A DNA stretch of 12,440 nucleotides from Bacteroidales bacterium. GTDB lineage: Bacteria > Bacteroidota > Bacteroidia > Bacteroidales > Dysgonomonadaceae. A program made the position numbers and the translations under genes. Within the stretch, counting starts at the first letter, position 1; every line of letters starts with the position of its first letter. Positions 6,006 to 12,440 of the stretch are shown here, piece after piece. A model generated the notes under the pieces. It saw nothing but the letters and a program-made list of their open reading frames with translations. It was not told the origin of the DNA and did not search any database. The stretch spans positions 1 to 12,440 of the forward strand of contig JAAZMQ010000054.1 of assembly GCA_012798745.1 (NCBI GenBank). The letters run 5' to 3'.

Positions 6006-8456
6006 TCAAGAAATGAGGTGATTTGTTCGAATCGTTTCAGCCTTTTTATAGGAAAAGACAGCGAGAAGGCTTATAAGCACAAAAGGAATGGATAAATAAA
6101 AAATAATTCCCCCCATTGTGTCACTTTGTCCGTAGGAATGCATTCCGCTGAAAAAATAGTTCACGCCAAAAAACGTCATCAATACGGTTGAAAAAGCAAT
6201 AATGGATAATAGATTGAACAACCAGTCGTTATTTCTTTTTTTTATCAGATGAATGTGTGTGACGATGGTATAGCTCACAATGGTGATCAAAGCCCATGTT
6301 TCTTTTGGGTCCCATCCCCAATAACGCCCCCATGATTCGTTTGCCCATATCGCACCCAGAAAAGTTCCGATACACATTAAGGCAAGGCCTACCAGCAACG
6401 AGAGTTGATTGATGATGCTCAATTCTTTTATCCGATAAGGGATCAACGAATTGCGGTCGTAAAAAATAATCAGCATTAAATTGGCAATGCCAAGCAAAAA
6501 GCTGATGCCGAAAAATCCGTATGCAGCCACAATTACAGCCACATGAAACATGAGCCAGGGCGATTTCAGTACGGGTACCAACGGATTGATTTGCGGATCC
6601 ATCCAATTGAGTCCCGAAACAAAAAGGATGATTCCGCCAAAAAGTGTGGCCAATGCTAATGTAATGGTACTGCTTTTTCGCCCAAAGATAAAACCGGCAA
6701 GAACCGTTGCCCACGATGCATAAACCATAGTTTCGTAGGAGTTGCTCCAAGGAGCATATCCCGAAATATAAGCTCGCAATCCCATACCGTATACATGATA
6801 AACAAATATCAAAAAAATGCCTCCGGTTACTATTTTAATAATGGTTTCAATCCAATGTTGCGATTTCAATAATCCCATAAAAGAGAAAAAAAGCAGCAAT
6901 CCTCCCAAAACAAAATATCCGATTTGGCAATGGCCAAAAACATCAAGGCGGTTATATCGGATCTCGGCTTTCAATTTTTTTGGGTTGATTTGTGATGCTG
7001 CATCGTTCTTTTTTTGGTATTCGCCAATCACTTGCAAGAGCTGATTGGGTTTGTTCCAATTACCACTTCTTAAAGAATGGTTTACTTCACTCAGATACCA
7101 TGCAACCGAGCGGGTAATGAATAATGAATCTTCTGTAGGGAAAGCCGAGAGATCGTCTCCCGGTGCATACCATGTATGGGCGGAATCTGTTGGGTGAGGA
7201 AAAATGCAGAGCAGTTGCCGATTCAACAATTGGAAAACGATGTTGACGCGTTCATCCAGCTTGATCAGATCTTTATCGAAGCTGTTTCGTTCAGCCGGCA
7301 GTTTACTGTATGCTTCTTGTAATTTAGGTATCAACATGTAGTTCCCCTCTCCATCTATCAGTTGAAAATAGGCGCAATAATCGTCGGGCAACCGATAATG
7401 GCGGCTTATTTCTTTGTTGGAAACGGCAATGAACGGAACCCGCATCCACATTTGCGGCATCGAAAGAAAGCTGAGCAGAAACTGATCGGAATTGAGTTTA
7501 CCTATAGTGGTTTCTTTGTATACTTTGCGAAGGATTTCGGAAGAAAACGTATTGACCGGAACAATTCTTCCACCCCATTGCATGGGCAATTCGCCGAATC
7601 GTGCTGCATGTTGCGGATCGATTGCGTTTTTTTGTACTGCTTCCATCATATTCATAGGGGGCATATTCTGTGCAGATAGAGTACTAGAAAAAACAAGAAA
7701 CACCAGACATGTTATCGTAGATTGGCATGCTTTTTTAACTTTCTTTAGTTGTGTATTCAATTGATGGAATCGGGAGTTTTTTGTGGTGAAAACAAGAATG
7801 AATCCGATCAGCAGTAAAAAATAGCCGCTGTAGGTGATGGTTCTTCCCACTCCATCTTTATTCACGGAAAGAATGGTTCCCATCTCGTCTTTGTCAAAAG
7901 AGGCTTGAAAAAAACGATATCCTTTTACATTCAATACGTTGTTCATGTAAACTTTTGTTTTCTGAATTTTACCATCTGCATATCCGATAAGAAGATCGCT
8001 TTCGTAGGACGAAGGGCTTTCCGAGCCCGGATACCGAATCAATCTGAAGTCAACCAATTTGAGTGTAAAAGGCAGTGTTTCGTATTTGATACCTTCAGGG
8101 GTGTTCAGGGCTATTTGGTTGGTTGTTTCTCCTTCACGAATATGAACCATTCCATCTTTTCCAAACAAATAGGTGATTAATGCTCCCAACAGAATGACGA
8201 TAAAGGCAAAATGTACGATCACCAACGCCCATCGGCGACGTTGAAAATAGCGATATTTAATAACGATCATGACAAAATTCACAACCATAAGAAATTGCAG
8301 GAAAAAAAAGAGTGGGGAATGGTAGATCATCGATTTGGCAACATCGGTGCCGTGATATTTCTCGATAAAGGTGGCTGCTGCCAGTCCGAAAGCATAAAGA
8401 GCCAACAAGATGATAGTAGCTATGTAAGAGGATAAAAACTGTTTTAATTTTTTCAT
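6006..8456 (-). CDS. ccsBA: Fused ResB/CcsA-type cytochrome c maturation protein (System II)
   Basis: Membrane haem-handling synthetase that carries haem to the periplasm and attaches it to CxxCH motifs of c-type cytochromes. The 816 residues form two parts. Residues 1-228 are ResB/CcsB-like: membrane segments near 11-30, 50-67, 77-98 and 209-225, with a short periplasmic domain (about 100-205). Another hydrophobic segment near 245-262 ends in SAQ and leads into a periplasmic region to about 510. Residues about 510-805 are CcsA-like, with the haem-binding WWD motif WANESWGRYWGWDPKE (704-719). Candidate haem-ligand histidines are His638 in WLMFHVAV and His773 in FSGMHSYG. The ResB half is shorter than usual for free-standing ResB. 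It is transcribed alone or from its own palindrome-marked leader; the neighbouring operon encodes a multihaem cytochrome that would be its client. Confidence 0.9.
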   Translation of the reverse strand: MKKLKQFLSSYIATIILLALYAFGLAAATFIEKYHGTDVAKSMIYHSPLFFFLQFLMVVNFVMIVIKYRYFQRRRWALVIVHFAFIVILLGALITYLFGKDGMVHIREGETTNQIALNTPEGIKYETLPFTLKLVDFRLIRYPGSESPSSYESDLLIGYADGKIQKTKVYMNNVLNVKGYRFFQASFDKDEMGTILSVNKDGVGRTITYSGYFLLLIGFILVFTTKNSRFHQLNTQLKKVKKACQSTITCLVFLVFSSTLSAQNMPPMNMMEAVQKNAIDPQHAARFGELPMQWGGRIVPVNTFSSEILRKVYKETTIGKLNSDQFLLSFLSMPQMWMRVPFIAVSNKEISRHYRLPDDYCAYFQLIDGEGNYMLIPKLQEAYSKLPAERNSFDKDLIKLDERVNIVFQLLNRQLLCIFPHPTDSAHTWYAPGDDLSAFPTEDSLFITRSVAWYLSEVNHSLRSGNWNKPNQLLQVIGEYQKKNDAASQINPKKLKAEIRYNRLDVFGHCQIGYFVLGGLLLFFSFMGLLKSQHWIETIIKIVTGGIFLIFVYHVYGMGLRAYISGYAPWSNSYETMVYASWATVLAGFIFGRKSSTITLALATLFGGIILFVSGLNWMDPQINPLVPVLKSPWLMFHVAVIVAAYGFFGISFLLGIANLMLIIFYDRNSLIPYRIKELSIINQLSLLVGLALMCIGTFLGAIWANESWGRYWGWDPKETWALITIVSYTIVTHIHLIKKRNNDWLFNLLSIIAFSTVLMTFFGVNYFFSGMHSYGQSDTMGGIIFYLSIPFVLISLLAVFSYKKAETIRTNHLIS

Positions 8457-8492
8457 ATCGATTCAAAATCCGTCAGTTGTATTATAACACAA

Positions 8493-8516
8493 ATATCAAC
8501 ATATTTTTGTTGATAT
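8493..8516. promoter_or_regulatory. Perfect 9-bp palindrome upstream of ccsBA (operator-like)
   Basis: ATATCAACA at 8493-8501 and TGTTGATAT at 8508-8516 are exact inverted copies around a 6-base spacer, 36 bases before the ccsBA start. On the minus strand its proximal arm runs into GATATTTG, one base off the -7 consensus TAnnTTTG, so a bound protein could block or position RNA polymerase. It is the inverse of an FNR/Crp half-site arrangement, so I do not assign a regulator. In RNA it would form an AU-rich hairpin. Confidence 0.5.
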
Positions 8517-8597
8517 AAAAAGAGGATGCATCAAAATTTAAAATAAGCCTTTGAGAATTGGATAATTGAAATTGTTCCCCGATAGGAATACGAATAC

Positions 8598-8633
8598 AAA
8601 GAGGGTGAAATCACATTATGACACACCCTCTTT
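8598..8633 (-). terminator. Strong hairpin terminator of the cytochrome/oxidoreductase operon
   Basis: AAAGAGGGTG at 8598-8607 is the exact complement of CACCCTCTTT at 8624-8633, giving a 10-bp stem with a 16-base loop. It lies 31 bases beyond the stop codon of the TIM-barrel gene (minus strand) and before ccsBA. On the minus strand a TTTG-TATT stretch follows the stem; the plus strand has the cleaner T run. It probably ends the three-gene operon and separates ccsBA as its own unit. Confidence 0.75.
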
Positions 8634-8663
8634 TTTCAACTAAGATTGCAGAAACAGCTTATT

Positions 8664-9584
8664 TTATGCTTCTTCCCAATGTTTGCGAAGTAATTCCACT
8701 GCTGCCGGAACCACTATGTTGCGATCACCTTGTGCACCACATTCGAAGCTGACATATTTGTCGTACCCAATCATTTTCAATCCTTTGAATCCGTCCACGT
8801 AATTATCGGCGTCGCCGTCTTCTCCCGGCATACTGCGGCGTTTTCGGCTTGCCACATGTACGTGTTGCAAGTATTTTCCGCCGGAAATAAAAGCCCCCAT
8901 ATCCGAAGTTTCTTCCCATGTCATGTGCCAAAAATCGCCCATGCATTTAATGCCCGGATTGTCGATATCGCGGCATATGGAAGCGGCATCGGCAACCAAA
9001 CGCAAATAAAAAGCTTCCTGTCGGTTGAGGGGCTCAAGAATAACTGTTGTGCCGTGTTCCCGTGCAAAATTGCCCATCTCGTTGAGCTGTTCGCAGAGAA
9101 AATCGCGTGTTTCCTGCGTATGGGGCATAACGGGTTTTTGTGAATTGAAGGCCGGCACCATAATTACACCGGTAGATTCCAATTCGCCTGCGGCGATGAT
9201 GATTTCGTTCATTGTATCGCGACATTGTTTGCGAATGGCCGGATCGGATGAAAGGATGAAACCATCAAATCCGGCACAGATGGCGCTTATTTTGATATTG
9301 CGGCCTTTCAGTGCATTCTTGAATTCGGGAATTCGTTTGGCGAGCCCTCTTCCGCCGGGTTCAAATCCCACTACGCCATGCTTTTCCATGAAATCGAATT
9401 TCTCATTCAGGTTTTTTCCGGGAGGAATTCCTTCCTGAAACGAAAGGTTTAGTTTTGCTTTGGATGATTTATTCGTAATCGATTTTTTTTCAGTAGACGA
9501 AGCAAAAACGGTACGATTTCCTCCGGCAAGCACTGCGACACCTGCAAAGGTGCTTTTTAAAAAATTTCTTCTGTCAAGTGTCAT
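8664..9584 (-). CDS. Tat-exported xylose-isomerase-like TIM-barrel protein
   Basis: Member of the AP_endonuc_2/xylose-isomerase-like superfamily, often annotated as sugar phosphate isomerase/epimerase. The 306-residue product starts with a twin-arginine signal, DRRNFLKS (4-11), a hydrophobic stretch and an AS-type cleavage region near 28-30, so it should fold inside and act in the periplasm. Barrel motifs are VVGFEPG (71-77), ILEPLNR (182-188) with metal-binding Glu184, GDFWHM (216-221) with Asp217 and His220, HVHVAS (241-246) and YVSFECG (277-283) with Glu281. These acidic and His residues form the expected divalent-metal site. An exported location makes a phosphorylated substrate unlikely. 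It begins 2 bases after the Gfo/Idh/MocA stop, so the two are coupled. Exported pairs of this kind in Bacteroidota have been linked to keto-sugar chemistry, which fits but is not shown here. Confidence 0.85.
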   Translation of the reverse strand: MTLDRRNFLKSTFAGVAVLAGGNRTVFASSTEKKSITNKSSKAKLNLSFQEGIPPGKNLNEKFDFMEKHGVVGFEPGGRGLAKRIPEFKNALKGRNIKISAICAGFDGFILSSDPAIRKQCRDTMNEIIIAAGELESTGVIMVPAFNSQKPVMPHTQETRDFLCEQLNEMGNFAREHGTTVILEPLNRQEAFYLRLVADAASICRDIDNPGIKCMGDFWHMTWEETSDMGAFISGGKYLQHVHVASRKRRSMPGEDGDADNYVDGFKGLKMIGYDKYVSFECGAQGDRNIVVPAAVELLRKHWEEA

Positions 9585-9586
9585 CG

Positions 9587-10975
9587 TTATCCTTTTTTCT
9601 CTTGAGGTTTACCCGGCACGGGTACAGTGAATGCGCTCATATCCATTTTACCCATATTCAGATCTTTAGGAGTATAATCCAGGGTTGACGCGGTCATTGT
9701 ATCCCATTTTGTTTCAAGACCGGTATAAGCTGATTCGCGTCCCATGATAGCTGCCATATTGGCAATAGCTGTTTCAGAAGCTTGTTCAATGGGTTTATTC
9801 GCGCGAATGCAATTGATCAGGTTGACATGTTCTAGCGTGTAAGGATCGGTTTGGCTGAAGTTGGCTTTTTCTGCTTCGTAATCGTATTTCCATATGACAT
9901 TTCCGGCAAGGTCTCTAATTGCCGTTTCACCTTGGGTTGTCCATGATCCTTTAGTTCCTTGAATAAATTCGCTAACATTGTTAGCACATCCGTCTATTTG
10001 ACGGCACATGCTATGAAAATGGATACCGTTTTCCATTGTAAAATCGACGCTGAAATTGTCGTATTGATCGCCTGTGATGCGACGATGACGAGAACCAAAT
10101 CCAACGGCACTTATTGGCTTCAATCCCGTGAACCATGTGAATACATCAATATTGTGAACATGCTGTTCAACAATATGGTCACCCGACAACCATTTCCAGT
10201 TCACCCAATCACGAATCATATATTCAAAATCACTCCATCCCGGTTGCCGATCGCGATACCACAACATTCCTTGATTCCAGTAAACCACACCTCCGGTAAT
10301 TTCCCCGATCGCTCCTTCCATAATTTTTTTGTATGATTCCACGTAACTACGCTGGTGATGACGTTGTGTTCCGGTTACCACGCACAGGTTTTTTGCTTGA
10401 GCCTGTTTTGCTGCAGCTATGATAGTACGGTATCCTACGGGATCTACACAAATTGGTTTTTCCAGAAAACAATGTTTCCCTTTTTCTACGGCATATTTGA
10501 AATGTTCCGGTCTGAAAAATGGGGGTGTTGCATCAATAATTACGTCCACACCACTATCGATAACTTGTTTATATGCATCTAAACCCACAAAACGCTTATC
10601 TGTGGGGATATCGATATTTTTTTCGGTTTTCAGTTTTTCGGCCAAGCTGTCCACTCTTTCTTGAAAAACATCCCCCAAAGCCACAATAGTTACGCCATTT
10701 GCTGCGTTCAGGAAATTGAAAGTTGCACCTGATCCGCGTCCGCCACATCCGATTACTCCTGCTTTTAATTCTTTTCCGTCTGCAGCTTTATCGGAAAGTT
10801 CGGGGATATAGTAGCTACCGGGTTCTTTTAAGGCAACGTTGCCATTCTTACTTTTTTCTCCGCCGCTGCATGAGGTTAATAAACCTGCGGAAGAGGTTGT
10901 TCCTATTACACCGAATGCTCCTGCCATTGCGGAGCTTTTTAAAAATGTTCTTCTGGTTAAGTTGTTCTTTTTCAT
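9587..10975 (-). CDS. Tat-exported lipoprotein Gfo/Idh/MocA oxidoreductase
   Basis: NAD(P)-dependent sugar or cyclitol oxidoreductase of the GFO family, 462 residues. The N-terminus has a twin-arginine motif TRRTFLKS (7-14), a hydrophobic region and a lipobox LTSC with Cys36, so it should be a Tat-exported, lipid-anchored periplasmic protein. The Rossmann fold shows GVIGCGGRGSG (73-83) and an acidic strand end ALGDVF (Asp102) that favours NAD. The catalytic EKP motif is 172-174 (Lys173), followed by GTQRHHQRSY (202-211) and EQHVHNIDV (270-278). It lies 24 bases after the cytochrome-FGE gene and 2 before the TIM-barrel gene, in one operon. An exported enzyme of this family must keep its cofactor bound or receive electrons from a partner; the cytochrome next to it is a candidate. 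Substrate unknown. Confidence 0.88.
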   Translation of the reverse strand: MKKNNLTRRTFLKSSAMAGAFGVIGTTSSAGLLTSCSGGEKSKNGNVALKEPGSYYIPELSDKAADGKELKAGVIGCGGRGSGATFNFLNAANGVTIVALGDVFQERVDSLAEKLKTEKNIDIPTDKRFVGLDAYKQVIDSGVDVIIDATPPFFRPEHFKYAVEKGKHCFLEKPICVDPVGYRTIIAAAKQAQAKNLCVVTGTQRHHQRSYVESYKKIMEGAIGEITGGVVYWNQGMLWYRDRQPGWSDFEYMIRDWVNWKWLSGDHIVEQHVHNIDVFTWFTGLKPISAVGFGSRHRRITGDQYDNFSVDFTMENGIHFHSMCRQIDGCANNVSEFIQGTKGSWTTQGETAIRDLAGNVIWKYDYEAEKANFSQTDPYTLEHVNLINCIRANKPIEQASETAIANMAAIMGRESAYTGLETKWDTMTASTLDYTPKDLNMGKMDMSAFTVPVPGKPQEKKG

Positions 10976-10999
10976 ATCGATAAGTTTAAAAAAAAATTA

Positions 11000-12440
11000 T
11001 TATTTATTTTGGATAATTAGCGAGTCGGGTTCACAAACTACACGAAAACCAATCCCTTTGATATCGGAATACCACCAAATACTTTTAGGTTGTTGAGGAT
11101 CGGTTTTCAGCCATGCTTCATGATGAGTGTGGTCGCGTGCTGCACAGCGTACATCGGCTGCATCAGAAGTGTAATTTCCACCGCGAATAACCCATTCTTC
11201 TCCTTCCCTAATTAATGGATTTACAGCTCCTTTCGTTTTGCTGTATGTTTCAGGATCATATTTATCGGCACAATATTCCAATACATTTCCTAGCGTGTTT
11301 TTTAATTCGAACGGGTTAGGTTGCACAGCGTCAGGTTCATGAGTCTTGTTGTTGCTGTTTTTATTATAAATTACATACGATGCGATGGGATCTGTTTTGG
11401 CTTTGAAAAATTTGCGCCAGAATCCTCGATCCGAAAAATCTTTAGGATTGCCCGGGAAGAAATAAGGCATTTGAGTTCCTCCTCGTGCAGCATACTCCCA
11501 TTCGGCTTCGGTGGGGAGTCGATATTTTTTGCCGGTCTTTAAAGATAACCACAGGCAGAATACTTCTGCTGCATAGTGGGTCATCGTGATAGCCGGACGG
11601 TTGCCACTTCCCCATCCTTGATCGGGAAATCCAAATGGAGGGGTAGGCCCGGAAATGGCATCCACACTCAAAGCTTTCAAATTATTTTCATAAACTTCTT
11701 CGGGTGGCGTACGTCCTTCGCTCATGGTTTCAGCATAAAATGCCCAGTATTGATTCCAGGTTGTTTCAGCTTCAGCTATAAAGAACGGACTCACAGTAAC
11801 TTCATGAACCGGAGTTTCATCGGGTTCGTGAAAGGGTTCATTATCAGGGCTTCCCATATTGAATGTGCCACCCGGTATAGCGATCATCTTAAATGATACC
11901 GCTGTCCCGGGTATTTGTTCTATGTAATCGGCAAAAACCGTTACTTTGGTCGCTTCTTTATAGAACATACTCGTGTCTACGACACTCTTATCATCTATTC
12001 CCGGGATACCTGTCATTTTTCCGTGAACATAATTCGGGTTGTAGTGTCCTGCATCCAAATGACAGCTTATACACTGCAAGTCAAGTGTTTTTGCATTTTC
12101 TTCATAATAGAGATGAGCCGTGATTGCATCGTCGGTAACACCTTCAGGGAACAGGTTTTGATGACATTTTTCACAAGACTCGTTAGGAATGTATTTTATG
12201 GCATACTCCAATTCCGATTTGCTTTCCCAATCAAAATCGGCGCTGTCTTTTGTAAGATATCCCCATACATCTTTTAAACCGAGAGCAATTTTTTCCTTAT
12301 AATGATCCCACGTATTTTCTATTGGAGGAAGATGACAATCTACACAATTCGTCATAACACCACTTTTGTTATTTACGTGAACAGATAATTTCCATGTTTC
12401 TTCGGCATGAGGATGGACATGGCAAATCATACATGATTCG
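11000..12440 (-). CDS. Tetrahaem NapC/NirT-type cytochrome fused to FGE/SUMF1-like domain (5' partial)
   Basis: The frame is open to the right edge, so the N-terminal membrane anchor is outside; the ATG at 12428-12430 is not the start. The visible protein begins ESCMICHVHPHAEETWKLS. Four haem-binding CxxCH motifs follow the NapC/NirT/NrfH pattern: CMICH (12419-12433), CVDCH (12332-12346), CEKCH (12161-12175) and CISCH (12059-12073). Such proteins usually pass electrons between the quinol pool and periplasmic enzymes. After a linker the chain continues into an FGE-sulfatase/SUMF1-like domain: FKMIAIPGGTFNMGSP, TPVHEVTVSPFFIAEAETTW, GKKYRLPTEAEWEYAARGG, NTLGNVLEYCADKY, WVIRGGNYTSDAADVRCAAR and GIGFRVV. 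The two active-site cysteines of true formylglycine-generating enzymes are not seen in the RGGNY region, so the domain may bind or scaffold, as in GldJ/GldK-like proteins. It is the first visible gene of the operon with the two exported sugar enzymes. Confidence 0.88.
   Translation of the reverse strand, partial: ESCMICHVHPHAEETWKLSVHVNNKSGVMTNCVDCHLPPIENTWDHYKEKIALGLKDVWGYLTKDSADFDWESKSELEYAIKYIPNESCEKCHQNLFPEGVTDDAITAHLYYEENAKTLDLQCISCHLDAGHYNPNYVHGKMTGIPGIDDKSVVDTSMFYKEATKVTVFADYIEQIPGTAVSFKMIAIPGGTFNMGSPDNEPFHEPDETPVHEVTVSPFFIAEAETTWNQYWAFYAETMSEGRTPPEEVYENNLKALSVDAISGPTPPFGFPDQGWGSGNRPAITMTHYAAEVFCLWLSLKTGKKYRLPTEAEWEYAARGGTQMPYFFPGNPKDFSDRGFWRKFFKAKTDPIASYVIYNKNSNNKTHEPDAVQPNPFELKNTLGNVLEYCADKYDPETYSKTKGAVNPLIREGEEWVIRGGNYTSDAADVRCAARDHTHHEAWLKTDPQQPKSIWWYSDIKGIGFRVVCEPDSLIIQNK

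Noticed and set aside
6229..6750. 173-residue minus-strand ORF inside ccsBA
   Set aside because: It is an alternative frame of the CcsA half, which carries the conserved WWD motif; no independent motif is visible.
8493..8516. FNR/Crp-type site upstream of ccsBA
   Set aside because: FNR sites read TTGAT-N4-ATCAA. Here the half-sites are in the opposite orientation with a longer spacing, so no regulator is assigned.

Overview
The window looks like chromosomal DNA from a Bacteroidota bacterium, probably of the order Bacteroidales. The reasons are a DUF6261-type protein, the local style of LptB, RuvX and peptide deformylase, a fused ResB/CcsA cytochrome c maturation protein, Tat-exported Gfo/Idh/MocA and sugar-isomerase-like proteins, and a promoter matching the Bacteroidota -33/-7 consensus. 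These identifications come from motif recognition alone, because no database search was possible. Genus cannot be fixed.

The layout falls into four blocks. (1) Positions 1-2465 are a patchwork. A GC-rich (about 60% in counted lines) DUF6261-like gene enters from the left edge and ends in a long degenerate repeat tail. Its stop codon lies inside a decayed fragment of a subtilisin-like (S8) peptidase gene. Next to this, on the minus strand, is a low-GC (about 32%) SAM-dependent methyltransferase gene split by a -1 frameshift, followed by a 318-base spacer. (2) Positions 2466-4270 hold a tight plus-strand housekeeping operon, lptB-ruvX-def (LPS export ATPase, YqgF/RuvX nuclease, peptide deformylase), with a good Bacteroidota promoter in front. 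(3) Positions 4285-8456 are minus strand: a GH88 unsaturated uronyl hydrolase, a Gfo/Idh/MocA oxidoreductase pseudogene with a large in-frame internal deletion, and a ccsBA-type cytochrome c maturation gene preceded by a perfect palindrome. (4) Positions 8598-12440 are a minus-strand operon with a strong terminator. In transcription order it holds a tetraheme NapC/NirT-type cytochrome fused to an FGE-sulfatase/SUMF1-like domain (5' end outside the window), a Tat-lipoprotein Gfo/Idh/MocA oxidoreductase, and a Tat-exported xylose-isomerase-like TIM barrel.

The most interesting part is block 4. A membrane multiheme cytochrome of the quinol-dehydrogenase type is fused to an FGE-like module that lacks the usual active-site cysteine pair. 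It is co-transcribed with two exported sugar-modifying enzymes and lies next to the machinery that attaches haem to c-type cytochromes. This suggests, as inference only, a periplasmic sugar-redox module wired to the quinone pool. The left block shows repeated gene decay and mosaic composition, as expected of a recombination-prone junction.
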